Source of the DNA: GCA-2718035 sp964435285
GTDB lineage: Bacteria; Bacteroidota; Bacteroidia; Flavobacteriales; TMED113
Length of the DNA stretch: 64,000 nucleotides
Direction: 5' to 3'
NCBI GenBank assembly: GCA_964435285.1
Contig: CAYSYA010000005.1
Location: forward strand, 74,856 to 138,855
Made by a program: the position numbers and the translations under genes. Shown here piece by piece: positions 25,557-34,847 of the stretch; position 1 is the stretch's first letter; every line of letters starts with the position of its first letter. Below the pieces are notes generated by a model. That model ran no database searches. It had not been told where the DNA came from and saw nothing but the letters and a program-made list of their open reading frames with translations.

Positions 25557-26435
25557 ATGAAAGCATATATTTTTCCTGGTCAAGGCTCTCAATTTCCTGG
25601 AATGGGAAATGATTTAAAAAACTTAACGATTGCAAAAAATATGTTTAAGGTTGCAAATGAGATCTTGGGGTTCAATATTTCTGAAATTATGTTTAACGGT
25701 TCAGTTGAAGAATTAAAACAAACAAATGTTACACAACCTTCAATTTATATTCATTCAGTAATTCTAGCAGAAATAATAAAACAAAAAAAAGAATTTTCTC
25801 CAAATATGTTGGCAGGACATTCTCTGGGGGAAATATCAGCCTTAACAGCAGGAGAAGTTTTAACATTTGAAGATGGATTAAAATTAGTTAAAATTAGATC
25901 TCAAGAAATGCAAAAAGCTTGTGAAAATAAAAAATCAACTATGGCTGCTATTCTTCAGTTAGAAAATACTAAAGTAGAAGAAGTTTGTAATAGTTCTGAA
26001 GGAATTGTAGTTCCTGCTAATTATAATTGCCCAGGTCAAATTGTGATATCAGGTGAATTTAAAGCAGTTGAAGAAGCTTGTGAAAGATTTAAACAACTAG
26101 GCGCAAGAAGAGCTATAATTTTGCCAGTGGGTGGTGCTTTTCATTCTCCATTGATGGAGCCTGCAAAGAAAAAACTTGAACAATTTATTAACTCTACAAA
26201 TTTCAATAATCCCATCTGTCCTGTGTATCAAAATGTAAACGCTAAACCAGTAACTGAACCTGAAAAAATTAAAGAAAATTTAATACAACAATTAGTTTCA
26301 CCAGTTAAATGGGAACAATCAATCAATAATATGATTAATGATGGTGCTAAAGAATTTTTAGAAATTGGACCTGGTAAAGTATTACAAGGATTAGTAAAAA
26401 AAATTAACCCTGAACTTAATACATTTTCAATTTAA
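25557..26435 (+). CDS. fabD: Malonyl-CoA--ACP transacylase FabD
   Basis: Loads malonyl units onto acyl carrier protein for fatty acid synthesis. The 292 aa begin with FPGQGSQFPGMG. The nucleophile Ser89 is in AGHSLGEISAL, the substrate Arg is in KIRSQEMQKAC, and the catalytic-type His is in GGAFHSPLM. The C-terminal EIGPGKVLQGLVKKI is also typical. The gene is separated from folE2 by 23 bases and from the aldehyde dehydrogenase by 2 bases. Confidence 0.94.
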   Translation: MKAYIFPGQGSQFPGMGNDLKNLTIAKNMFKVANEILGFNISEIMFNGSVEELKQTNVTQPSIYIHSVILAEIIKQKKEFSPNMLAGHSLGEISALTAGEVLTFEDGLKLVKIRSQEMQKACENKKSTMAAILQLENTKVEEVCNSSEGIVVPANYNCPGQIVISGEFKAVEEACERFKQLGARRAIILPVGGAFHSPLMEPAKKKLEQFINSTNFNNPICPVYQNVNAKPVTEPEKIKENLIQQLVSPVKWEQSINNMINDGAKEFLEIGPGKVLQGLVKKINPELNTFSI

Positions 26436-26437
26436 AA

Positions 26438-27817
26438 ATGGACTTAAATCAGCTCTTTAATAATCAAAAACAACTGTTTCTAAATAAAAAAAAAACAGAT
26501 CTTAGGGAAAGAGTACAAAAAATTAAAAAAATAAGACAATGGCTTAAAAAAAATGAAAATTTAGTTATTGAGTCAATTTTAAAAGACTATAATAAACCCT
26601 TAGTAGAGATTTATACAACCGAGTTCAAACCCTTAATTGCTCATATTGATTTTACACTAAAAAATATAAAAAAGTGGTATGAGCCTAAAAAGATTAGGAC
26701 ACCCTTTCATCTTTTGGGGACTAGCTCTAAAATATTACATGAACCTAAAGGAATTTGCCTTATTATTTCCCCATGGAATTATCCATTAAATTTAACATTA
26801 AACCCACTTGTTTCTTCAATAGCTGCAGGGAATTTTAATTTTATTAAACCATCGGAATTTACCCCTAATACAAGTGAATTAATATATAAAATGATCAATG
26901 AGATATTTTTAGAACAAGAAAATATTGTGGTTTTAGGAAACGAAAAAATTGGTAAAGAATTAACAAGACTTCCCTTTAATCATATATTTTTCACCGGCTC
27001 ACCAACAGTTGGAAAAAAAATTATGAAAGAGGCAAGTCAAAATTTATGTTCAGTTACATTAGAATTAGGGGGAAGAAACCACACTATAGTTGACCAAACT
27101 GCTGATTTAAATGATACTGTTGAAAAAATTATTTGGTCAAAATTTTTGAACGCTGGACAAACGTGCATTGCCTGTAATCATGTATTTATTCATAAAAATA
27201 TTAAACATTTATTTTACAAAAAATGTTTAGACAAAATAAAGACACTTAATACTGAAAAACAAATTACTCAAATAGTCAATTCTTTACACCATAAGAGAAT
27301 TATAAAATTAATTAATGACTGCTTAGAACACAGTGGTGAAAAAATTCATATTAATCAAAAACTGTCAAATCAACTCATCCCCGTATTTGCGATTAAAAAT
27401 GTTAGTATTAATAACCCAATATTGAATGAAGAGATTTTTGGACCAATTTTACCAATTATTGAATATGAAAACATAAATGAAGTAATAAATTATATAAAAA
27501 CAAAAGAAAAACCTTTGGCTATTTATGTATTTAGTAAAAATAAATTGTTAACAGATAAAATAATTCAAGAAACTAGTTCCGGGGGGGTTGTTATAAATGA
27601 CTGTATTATTCAATATATGAACCCAAACTTACCTTTTGGTGGAGTTAATCACAGTGGCATTGGTAAGTCAGGAGGTAAAAGAACTTTTGTTAACTTCTCT
27701 AATGAAAAATCTATTTTATTTCAAAAACCTGGGTTTTCAATTGCTAAATTATTATACCCTCCATACACAGATTTTAAAAAAACCATAGCAAAAAAAATAC
27801 CTTGGTTTTTTAACTAA
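26438..27817 (+). CDS. Aldehyde dehydrogenase (ALDH3-like)
   Basis: NAD(P)-dependent oxidation of an aldehyde to a carboxylate; 459 aa, the length of ALDH3/fatty-aldehyde dehydrogenases. Visible motifs are SPWNYPLNLTLNPL, FTGSPTVGKKIM (coenzyme loop), catalytic Glu in LELGGRNH, and catalytic Cys243 in NAGQTCIACNH. The C-terminal half contains NEEIFGPILP and GGVNHSGIGKSGG. The last ~30 residues (IAKLLYPPYTDFKKTI) are like the C-terminal extension of ALDH3 members. The substrate is not evident. It starts 2 bases after fabD, and its end overlaps rfbB by 8 bases. Confidence 0.87.
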   Translation: MDLNQLFNNQKQLFLNKKKTDLRERVQKIKKIRQWLKKNENLVIESILKDYNKPLVEIYTTEFKPLIAHIDFTLKNIKKWYEPKKIRTPFHLLGTSSKILHEPKGICLIISPWNYPLNLTLNPLVSSIAAGNFNFIKPSEFTPNTSELIYKMINEIFLEQENIVVLGNEKIGKELTRLPFNHIFFTGSPTVGKKIMKEASQNLCSVTLELGGRNHTIVDQTADLNDTVEKIIWSKFLNAGQTCIACNHVFIHKNIKHLFYKKCLDKIKTLNTEKQITQIVNSLHHKRIIKLINDCLEHSGEKIHINQKLSNQLIPVFAIKNVSINNPILNEEIFGPILPIIEYENINEVINYIKTKEKPLAIYVFSKNKLLTDKIIQETSSGGVVINDCIIQYMNPNLPFGGVNHSGIGKSGGKRTFVNFSNEKSILFQKPGFSIAKLLYPPYTDFKKTIAKKIPWFFN

Positions 27818-28802
27818 TTTTTTTTAAATACCAGTCAACAGTAGTTTCAAGAGCTTTTTCAAAAGTTGTTTTTGGTTTCCAATTTAACTGATTCATAATT
27901 TTTGAAGAGTTAATTGCATAACGAAAATCGTGCCCTGGCCTATCATCTACAAATTGAATTAAATTTTCAGAATTTTTTAAATTAGTTTTTTTATCAATCA
28001 AAGAACATATTTTTCGTATTAATTCTAAATTATTCCTTTCATTATTTGAGCCAATGTTATAAGTTTCCCCATTTAATCCTTTATGGAATACTATATCAAT
28101 AGCATCTACATGATCCAAAACAAAAATCCAATCTCTTACAGCTTGACCATCACCATAAACAGGTATTTTTTTATTTTTTACGATATTATTAATTGTCAGT
28201 GGTATTAATTTTTCATGATGTTGGTTAGGTCCAAAATTATTTGAGCAATTTGAAATTATATATGGGATATTGTAAGTATTTCCATATGCTCTTATAAAAT
28301 GATCAGCACTTGCTTTAGATGCTGAATATGGTGATTTGGGAGAATATGGCGAATCTTCTAAAAAATAACCTTCTTTACCTAAAGAACCATAAACCTCATC
28401 AGTGGAAATTCCGTAAAACAAATAATTTGAAGCAGCTTTGTCCCAATTTAACCTTGCTTCTTCTAATAAGTTGATGGTTCCTAATATATTTGTTTCAACA
28501 AAAAGTAACGGATTTTCAATTGAATTATCAACATGAGATTCTGCAGCAAGATGAATAATAGAGTCAATTTTAAAATCCGTAAAAATTTTATTAATAATTT
28601 CTCTATTTCTAATATCTCCCTTAATAAATTTGTAATTAGAATTTGATTCTAAATCAATTATAAATTCATAATTTGAAGCATATGTTAAATTATCAATATT
28701 TATGATAAAATAATTCTTATAACTGTTTACAAATTTTCGAACCAGATGAGAACCAATAAATCCCGCTCCTCCTGTTATTAAAATATATTTATCAAAATTC
28801 AT
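27810..28802 (-). CDS. rfbB: dTDP-glucose 4,6-dehydratase RfbB
   Basis: Short-chain dehydrogenase/reductase that converts dTDP-D-glucose to dTDP-4-keto-6-deoxyglucose for rhamnose and other deoxysugars. In 330 aa: GGAGFIGSHLVRKF (NAD site), HLAAESHVDNSI, FYGISTDEVYGSLG, catalytic YSASKASADHFIRAY, NCSNNFGPNQHHEKLIP and DGQAVRDWIFVLDH, all RfbB hallmarks. rfbA, rfbC and rfbD are not adjacent, unlike typical dTDP-rhamnose clusters. Its last 8 bases lie inside the aldehyde dehydrogenase gene. Confidence 0.92.
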   Translation of the reverse strand: MNFDKYILITGGAGFIGSHLVRKFVNSYKNYFIINIDNLTYASNYEFIIDLESNSNYKFIKGDIRNREIINKIFTDFKIDSIIHLAAESHVDNSIENPLLFVETNILGTINLLEEARLNWDKAASNYLFYGISTDEVYGSLGKEGYFLEDSPYSPKSPYSASKASADHFIRAYGNTYNIPYIISNCSNNFGPNQHHEKLIPLTINNIVKNKKIPVYGDGQAVRDWIFVLDHVDAIDIVFHKGLNGETYNIGSNNERNNLELIRKICSLIDKKTNLKNSENLIQFVDDRPGHDFRYAINSSKIMNQLNWKPKTTFEKALETTVDWYLKKIS

Positions 28803-28822
28803 AGTTAATTATCAATAATTTT

Positions 28823-28830
28823 CAAATATA
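28823..28830 (-). promoter_or_regulatory. Candidate -7 element for rfbB
   Basis: Read on the minus strand the site is TATATTTG, fitting TAnnTTTG, 20 bases before the rfbB ATG. No -33 element is evident. Confidence 0.35.
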
Positions 28831-28892
28831 ACATTTATTATATCGTTAATGTTTTTGTTTATTCAGTGTATATTTACATTTTTTAAATTTAT

Positions 28893-29630
28893 ATGCAAAA
28901 AATAATTTATATTTTATTACTAGTACCAACAATTATTTTATCACAAAAAGATGATAAAAAAGTATCTTCTACAATGTTTTCAGTAGACTATGCTTATCAG
29001 TTTCCAGAATTTGATTTAAAAGATAGATTTGGTAATAATTCTTCAATTGGAGCCTCATTGATACAAAAAAATAAAAATGATATATTGATTTCTTTGTCTG
29101 GGAAATGGATATTTGGAAATGACATAAGGGAAGACAATATTTTTGAATTAATAGATGGAAATAACGGTGATATAATAAATATTAATGGTCAAATTCCAAT
29201 TATTAGATTATTTGAAAGAGGTGGTCAATTCCACATTAATTTTGGAAAAAAATATAATTTGAAAAATTCAAAAACTAAATCAGGGATAGTCCCATCTTTT
29301 GGTTTGGGATATGTGTATCATAAAATATTTATTGAAACTTTATTAGGTGAAATACCTCAATTAAATGAAGAATTAATAAAGGGATATGATAGATTATCAG
29401 GTGGCTTTTCATTTAAGCAATCGCTAACTTTCATGCACTTATCAAAAAATAACATGAAAAACTTTAATATTGGCTTAGAAATAATTGAATGTTGGTCAAA
29501 AGACTTAAGAATTAATAATTATACAAATAATTCCGTCCCAAAAAAAAGGTTTGATATGTTTATTGGTTTAAAATTTGAATGGATTGTTCCTTTGAAAAAA
29601 AGAACAACTTCTAATTATTATTATTTCTAA
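28893..29630 (+). CDS. Conserved secreted / outer-membrane-like protein of unknown function
   Basis: A 245-aa protein with signal peptide MQKIIYILLLVPTIILSQ, then alternating hydrophobic strands typical of a small beta-barrel: FSVDYAYQFPEFDLKDRFG near 31-49, IGASLIQ, GQFHINFGKKYN, SGIVPSFGLGYVYHK and GGFSFKQSLTFMHLS, ending in aromatic-rich residues. I do not recognise a named family; I recall a similar protein beside waaA in marine Flavobacteriales, but cannot verify it. It lies 7 bases before waaA on the same strand, suggesting an envelope role. Confidence 0.6.
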   Translation: MQKIIYILLLVPTIILSQKDDKKVSSTMFSVDYAYQFPEFDLKDRFGNNSSIGASLIQKNKNDILISLSGKWIFGNDIREDNIFELIDGNNGDIININGQIPIIRLFERGGQFHINFGKKYNLKNSKTKSGIVPSFGLGYVYHKIFIETLLGEIPQLNEELIKGYDRLSGGFSFKQSLTFMHLSKNNMKNFNIGLEIIECWSKDLRINNYTNNSVPKKRFDMFIGLKFEWIVPLKKRTTSNYYYF

Positions 29631-29637
29631 TAAACTT

Positions 29638-30843
29638 ATGCTCTCCTTCTACAACATATTTTTAATTTTTTTTTTCAAAATTATAGCTCCTTTTTTATCA
29701 ATATTTTCAAAAGAAATAAAAGTTTGGAGGACTGAACAAAAAAAAATAAAGAATTTTTCGTTAAAATATAATGCAGATCCAACAATATGGTTTCATTGTT
29801 CTTCGGCAGGAGAATATGAACAAGTAAAGCAAATAATTAATTATTTTGAAAAAAAAAAAATAAAACTAATTATTACATTTTTTTCTGTAAATACATATTT
29901 ACAATTCAAAAATAAAATAAAGCACCCCTGCTCTTTATTTCCACTCGATACTAAAAAAAATATAAATCACTTCATTGAAAAATTTAATATTAAAAGAATT
30001 TTTGTTGCGAAAAATGAAATTTGGCCTAATTTAATTTATATAAGTGATAAAAAATCTATCCCTATATTTCAATTAGGTGCAAAAATAAATGAATCAAAAA
30101 TTAATAATATACTCTACGGAAAAATTTATGCTAATATTTTAAAAAAAATAAATTTAATTTTTGTTCAAGATGAAGGTTCTAAAAAAATACTTAAAAAAAA
30201 GAATATTTATTCATTAGTTAGTGGAGACCCAAGAGTTGATCAGGTTTTAAATTATAAAGAAAAAAAATTTAAAGACTTATTAATTGAAAAATTTATTGAT
30301 AATGAAAAAGTTTTTATAGCAGGTAGTACAGATTTAAATGACCTCAAAATACTTATCAATTCAATTAATAATAATTATAATTATAAGTGGATTATTGTTC
30401 CTCATGAAAATTCAAAAAAAGAAATTAAAGAAATTTCAAAAAAAATAAATATTAATTGGTGTTTATACTCAAAACCAAAAAATTTAACTAAAGCAAAAAT
30501 ATTAATTATTGATAAAGTGGGAATTCTAAAATACATTTATAAATATGCTAATATTGTTTATGTTGGTGGAGGTTTCTCAAAAGGAATTCACAACTGTTTA
30601 GAACCTGCAGTTTTTGGAAAACCTCTAATTTTTGGAAGTAACTATTATAATTTTCCTGAAGCAATTTATTTTATAAAATCAAAAGTTGCTTTTAGTATTA
30701 AAGATAAAACTGAATTTGAAAAATTATTGAGTAACGAAAAAATTGATTTTGAAAGAGTCAGAAAAAACTCCAATAAATTTTTTGAAATTCACAAAGGAGC
30801 TTCTGAAAAAATCACATCGGTTATTGAAAAATATATCAATTAG
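29638..30843 (+). CDS. waaA: 3-deoxy-D-manno-octulosonic acid (Kdo) transferase WaaA
   Basis: Inner-membrane-associated GT30 enzyme that adds Kdo from CMP-Kdo to lipid IVA. In 401 aa: one N-terminal membrane anchor (~5-22), IWFHCSSAGEYEQVKQII with the catalytic-type Glu, KNEIWPNLIY, SGDPRVDQV, IAGSTDLND, PHENSKKEI, YVGGGFSKGIHNCLEPAVFG and KPLIFG. These are the conserved WaaA steps in order. The signature GSxH is replaced by GSTD in this copy, a variant I believe is seen in the phylum. With lpxA, lpxC, lpxD and hldD it shows LPS core/lipid A synthesis. Confidence 0.9.
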   Translation: MLSFYNIFLIFFFKIIAPFLSIFSKEIKVWRTEQKKIKNFSLKYNADPTIWFHCSSAGEYEQVKQIINYFEKKKIKLIITFFSVNTYLQFKNKIKHPCSLFPLDTKKNINHFIEKFNIKRIFVAKNEIWPNLIYISDKKSIPIFQLGAKINESKINNILYGKIYANILKKINLIFVQDEGSKKILKKKNIYSLVSGDPRVDQVLNYKEKKFKDLLIEKFIDNEKVFIAGSTDLNDLKILINSINNNYNYKWIIVPHENSKKEIKEISKKININWCLYSKPKNLTKAKILIIDKVGILKYIYKYANIVYVGGGFSKGIHNCLEPAVFGKPLIFGSNYYNFPEAIYFIKSKVAFSIKDKTEFEKLLSNEKIDFERVRKNSNKFFEIHKGASEKITSVIEKYIN

Positions 30844-30903
30844 TTTTTTGTATCTTTAGGTATAATTTTTGCATACAATAATATATAACTCAAAAAAAAA
30901 AAT

Positions 30904-33660
30904 ATGAAAAACATTACATTAACAATTTTTCTTTTATTGGTAACCCCTTTATTTTTATTTAGTCAAGCCGATATTGTAGGTGGAGATGATGCTAATATTT
31001 CTGATTATCCATATCAAGCTGCAATGCTTAGTACTGGTGGTTGGGGTGGAGGTTATGCATATTGCGGAGCCTCTGTTATTAACGAATATTGGGTATTAAC
31101 AGCTGCTCATTGTATGGTTGGCGAAAGCGCAAACAACACTGCAGTAAGAGTTGGAAATAGCAACAGTTATGCTCAAGGTGGACAAACATATGATGTTGCA
31201 GAAATTATTTCTCATCCAAATTATAATAGCAACACAATGAATAATGACATTGCTTTGATTAGACTTGAGAATCCAATTCAATTTAGCAATAATGTACAAC
31301 CAGTTCTACTTGTATGTGATCAACAAGTAGAATTAGGAGTTGAAGATATTGGACAAATGTCATGGATAACTGGTTGGGGAGAAGATGAAGGTACTGCAAA
31401 CAATCCAAACCAATTGCAAGTTGTTGATGTTCCAATTACTGCAACTTCTAATTATGGAGGAAATCAAATTGACGCTGATATGATAATGGCTGGCTATAAT
31501 AATGGTGGTTATGATTCTTGTCAAGGGGACAGTGGAGGACCAATGGTTGTTTTAGCTTCTGATGAAACTACTTATTTACAAGTTGGTATTGTTAGTTGGG
31601 GATATGGGTGTGCTGAAGCGGGGTACCCGGGAGTTTATGCTAGGGTTTCATACTTCCTTGATTGGATATGTACTAATACTAATGGAGCTGTTTGCCCAAA
31701 TGAACAAGAATTTTGTAACGAAAATGCCATTTTTGGTTGCACAGATCCAATTGCTGAAAACTATAATTTAGAAGCAAATTTTGACGATGGTAGTTGCGAA
31801 TATATACTTGGATGCACTGACAATACTGCAAATAATTTTTCTCCAATTGCCACTCAAGACGATGGTTCTTGTCAATACTCTTGTGATAATAATGTTTCCT
31901 TATTTCTTGTTATAGATTGTTATGGTGAAGAAATTAGTTGGGATTTGACTAACGATAACGGTGTGACAGTAGCTCAAGTTTCTGAGGGCACATACCCTGG
32001 GGGAAGTACTACAGATACAATGGAAGAGGGAGGAAGCACTCAACAACAAGAAATATGTTTAAGTGCTGGTTGCTACACATTTACCATATCTGACAGCTAC
32101 GGTGATGGCGTGGGAGGATCAGAATTTAGCTGTGGAATTGACGGAACACCTTTTACAATAACTGACCAAAATGGAGAAATATTATTTGAAGAAAATAACC
32201 CAGTTTTTGGAGATTGTGAAGCTGGTGGTGAAGATGGACCATGTTCCGCATCTTATTCATTTTGTGTAACTGCAGGCGAACCTGTTTTCGGTTGTACAGA
32301 TCCATTAGCCTCTAACTATAACTCTGAAGCCAATACGAATGACGGATCATGTATTTATGAAGGATGTACAGACGAAAATGCTTGTAATTATAATTCTTTT
32401 GCAACTAATGATGATGGTTCTTGCGAATATTCCAGTTGTGCAGGTTGTACTGATGAAAACTTTTTAGAATATGATCCAACAGCATTAATAGATGATGGAA
32501 GCTGTATCACATTAATAGTTTCTGGATGTACAGACCCTATTGCCTTAAATTTTAATGAATTAGCAAATTCTGATGATGGAACATGTGAATACCAGGAAGG
32601 ATGTACTGATCCAAATGCAGAAAATTATGATTCTAATGCAATCCAAGATGATGGGTCCTGTATCTATCCTTGGGAACCTTGTGAAATCTTACAATGGTCA
32701 GAAAATTTTGAAAGTTATAATTCATCCAATATTGACCCTCAATCAACTGACTGGGTAGGTTGGGATAACATAAATTCTGGAGTTGATGTAACAGAAAACT
32801 TTGGATTCAGTAGTAATCAATCCATTCTAGTTGAACAAAATGATGATGTGGTTCATATTTTTGATGGAATTAACGCTGGAAGTGGAGAAGTGATTTTTTG
32901 GATGTATATTCCATCTAGTGGTGGAGCTGGAGCATATTATAATATTTTACATGGATATAACACCCCAAATGCAGGACAAAATAGTATTTGGGCCCATCAA
33001 ATAATGTTTGCATCGGCTGAAAGTGGTGAACAGTCAGTTTTAGATGCAGCAGGATATGCTGCTGTCTCATTTGATGCGATTTATGATACTTGGGTTGAAG
33101 TAAGACAAGAAATTGATTTAGATAATGATTATACTACTTTGTACTATAACGGACAAGAATTGTATTCATGGCAATTTAGTCAAGACGCTGGTGGAGAGCA
33201 ACAATTAAATGTTTTAGATGCAATTAATTTCTTTGGTACATGCGGAGGAGCTGGCTGTACCGCTATGGCTTATTATGATAACATAGAAATGTGTGGTGAT
33301 TTTAAAGTTGAAGTATTTGGATGTACTGACCCATCTGCCGTAAACTATAATCCAAATGCCACAAGTGATGATGGCTCATGTGTTTATGACACTTCAAACA
33401 TTGAAGAAAATAATATTTTAGAAATGAATCTATTTCCTAACCCAAATAATGGTTCATTTAGTATTACACTAAATGATAATTTGCCTTCATTTAATTTAAG
33501 TATCATAAATATTTTAGGACAAGAAGTGTATACACAACAAGTAAAAAACTATTCAATAAATTCAAAACAAAACATAAAAGTTGACTTAGTAAAAGGAACT
33601 TATATCTTTAATTTGAAAACCGAAGGAAATTCAATTAAGATTCCTGTAATTATTGAATAA
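30904..33660 (+). CDS. Trypsin-like secreted serine protease with Cys-repeat modules and T9SS type A tail
   Basis: A 918-aa secreted multidomain protein. It has a signal peptide (MKNITLTIFLLLVTPLFLFS), then a chymotrypsin-fold S1 protease at ~24-257 starting with IVGG. The triad is His69 (TAAHC), Asp115 (DIALI) and Ser210 (GDSGGP); Asp204 at the S1 pocket suggests trypsin-like Arg/Lys specificity. Eight ~23-residue modules of the form GCTDPxAxNYNxxAxxDDGSC start near residues 279, 304, 463, 487, 514, 541, 566 and 805. Between them are a 'CYTFTISDSYGDGVGG' module (~326-455) and a concanavalin-like lectin domain (~595-800). The end (~840-918) is a classical T9SS type A domain: NLFPNPNNGSF, INILGQEVY, KGTYIFNL. 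A bidirectional terminator follows. Confidence 0.88.
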   Translation: MKNITLTIFLLLVTPLFLFSQADIVGGDDANISDYPYQAAMLSTGGWGGGYAYCGASVINEYWVLTAAHCMVGESANNTAVRVGNSNSYAQGGQTYDVAEIISHPNYNSNTMNNDIALIRLENPIQFSNNVQPVLLVCDQQVELGVEDIGQMSWITGWGEDEGTANNPNQLQVVDVPITATSNYGGNQIDADMIMAGYNNGGYDSCQGDSGGPMVVLASDETTYLQVGIVSWGYGCAEAGYPGVYARVSYFLDWICTNTNGAVCPNEQEFCNENAIFGCTDPIAENYNLEANFDDGSCEYILGCTDNTANNFSPIATQDDGSCQYSCDNNVSLFLVIDCYGEEISWDLTNDNGVTVAQVSEGTYPGGSTTDTMEEGGSTQQQEICLSAGCYTFTISDSYGDGVGGSEFSCGIDGTPFTITDQNGEILFEENNPVFGDCEAGGEDGPCSASYSFCVTAGEPVFGCTDPLASNYNSEANTNDGSCIYEGCTDENACNYNSFATNDDGSCEYSSCAGCTDENFLEYDPTALIDDGSCITLIVSGCTDPIALNFNELANSDDGTCEYQEGCTDPNAENYDSNAIQDDGSCIYPWEPCEILQWSENFESYNSSNIDPQSTDWVGWDNINSGVDVTENFGFSSNQSILVEQNDDVVHIFDGINAGSGEVIFWMYIPSSGGAGAYYNILHGYNTPNAGQNSIWAHQIMFASAESGEQSVLDAAGYAAVSFDAIYDTWVEVRQEIDLDNDYTTLYYNGQELYSWQFSQDAGGEQQLNVLDAINFFGTCGGAGCTAMAYYDNIEMCGDFKVEVFGCTDPSAVNYNPNATSDDGSCVYDTSNIEENNILEMNLFPNPNNGSFSITLNDNLPSFNLSIINILGQEVYTQQVKNYSINSKQNIKVDLVKGTYIFNLKTEGNSIKIPVIIE

Positions 33661-33676
33661 TATAATTTGAGTTTAT

Positions 33677-33711
33677 AAAAAAAAGGGAGGTTAAAAACCT
33701 CCCTTTTTTTT
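33677..33711. terminator. Bidirectional intrinsic terminator between the serine protease and miaE
   Basis: A perfect hairpin, GGGAGGTT (33685-33692), loop AAA, AACCTCCC (33696-33703), is flanked by an A-run before and a T-run after. It can therefore terminate transcripts from both strands. It is the only clear hairpin terminator I found and lies in the only real gap between convergent protein-coding genes. Confidence 0.9.
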
Positions 33712-33713
33712 GT

Positions 33714-34295
33714 TTAATGCATTCGATCACCTCTTAATTCAAGCTTACTCATTAAATCTTTTTCAAATTGGAGAAAATCTTCCCATCTTTTTTTTACATA
33801 AGAATCATTTTGATAAAGCTTTGCTAAATCCATAAAAAGTCTATAATGACCAGCTTCAGAAACCATAAAACTATGATAAAACTTCTTTAAATATGGGTCA
33901 TCTAAACCTTCAGATAATAACTTAAATCTCTCGCAACTTCTTGCTTCAATTAAAGCATTAGTTAATAATTTATCAACTAAAACTATTTCAGTTTTTACGC
34001 CTTTTTTTTGAAATAACATTAATTCCTTTACATATTCATCTTTTCTAGGTTTACCAAGTTCAAATCCTCTTTTATGTATTTCATTTAAAACTAAAGAAAA
34101 ATGATCCCACTCTTCTCGAACTACAGGGGTAATCGCCTCTACTATAGGCTTTAAATATGAGTAAGTTACAATTAAAGATATACAAGATGTTGCAGCTTTC
34201 TGTTCACAAAAAGCATGATCTACTAGAATGTCTTCTATACTTTTTTCAGCTAAATTAACCCATCTGGGGTCAGTTGGTAATTTTAAATGAAGCAT
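33714..34295 (-). CDS. miaE: tRNA 2-methylthio-N6-isopentenyladenosine hydroxylase MiaE-like
   Basis: Di-iron oxygenase of the ferritin-like fold that hydroxylates ms2i6A at tRNA position 37. In 193 aa the helices carry the iron ligand pattern: EKSIEDILVDHAFCEQKAA, VREEWDHFSLVLNEI (E-x2-H), LIEARSCERFKLL and VSEAGHYRLFMDLA (E-x2-H). The N-terminal LHLKLPTDPRWVNLAEKS is typical of the family. It starts 21 bases after a small lipoprotein gene and ends next to the terminator shared with the serine protease. Activity would require MiaA and MiaB, which are not in the window. Confidence 0.88.
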   Translation of the reverse strand: MLHLKLPTDPRWVNLAEKSIEDILVDHAFCEQKAATSCISLIVTYSYLKPIVEAITPVVREEWDHFSLVLNEIHKRGFELGKPRKDEYVKELMLFQKKGVKTEIVLVDKLLTNALIEARSCERFKLLSEGLDDPYLKKFYHSFMVSEAGHYRLFMDLAKLYQNDSYVKKRWEDFLQFEKDLMSKLELRGDRMH

Positions 34296-34316
34296 TAATT
34301 AAAGTGTTATTATAAT

Positions 34317-34736
34317 CTAATAGTACTCAGAAGACACATTTGTAATATTAAGAATGTCCAAAGCAAGAACCTCATCTACAGATGTCATCTCACCCTTGAT
34401 AGTTACTATACAACCTTCACCACATCCTAAAATTCTCTTTTTATTTTCTGATGTTAAATTATTAATATTAATACTAATAACAGGTTTTTGTTCAGGGAAT
34501 TGATACATAAACATCATACTAATATCAATACCACTAACTCTTCCAAATAGATTTATTTTTTTTCCTTTAAGAAAATCTACTTGATAATCTATGACATCAA
34601 TTGCCCCCATATTTTTTGCTTCAGAAATTGCTTCTTGGGCAGGGTTTCCTATAAAACCGCCGCTCGAAGAATCATACGAACCACATGAAAATAAAAGAAA
34701 AAGGAACGCAATTAAAGGAAAATAAGAATTTTTCAT
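34317..34736 (-). CDS. Small hypothetical lipoprotein, possible OB-like fold
   Basis: A 139-aa protein with a lipoprotein signal peptide (MKNSYFPLIAFLFLLFSC, lipobox Cys at residue 18), so it is predicted to be membrane-anchored. A Gly/Ser-rich linker follows, then about 85 residues of beta-rich sequence (KKINLFGRVSGIDISMM, CGEGCIVTIKGEM) whose strand pattern is reminiscent of an OB fold. The cysteine pair CGEGC is notable. I do not recognise a family. It is transcribed towards miaE, 21 bases away, and divergently from the MazG-like gene. Confidence 0.6.
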   Translation of the reverse strand: MKNSYFPLIAFLFLLFSCGSYDSSSGGFIGNPAQEAISEAKNMGAIDVIDYQVDFLKGKKINLFGRVSGIDISMMFMYQFPEQKPVISININNLTSENKKRILGCGEGCIVTIKGEMTSVDEVLALDILNITNVSSEYY

Positions 34737-34847
34737 AAGACAATATTTTAATTTATTTATTTTAAAATTAAAAAAACAAATATTAATTGTTACAAATAAT
34801 AAAACATATTTATAATTTTAAAATAAATAAATTAAAATAGTATCATT

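Noticed and set aside
31562..31771. Plus-strand frame inside the serine protease
   Set aside because: The main frame has the GDSGGP motif and Cys modules across this stretch; the other frame is incidental.
31732..33388. Repeated DNA of the GCTD modules taken for a CRISPR or DNA repeat array
   Set aside because: The repetition is at protein level; the nucleotide copies differ in codons and spacing and lie inside one open frame.
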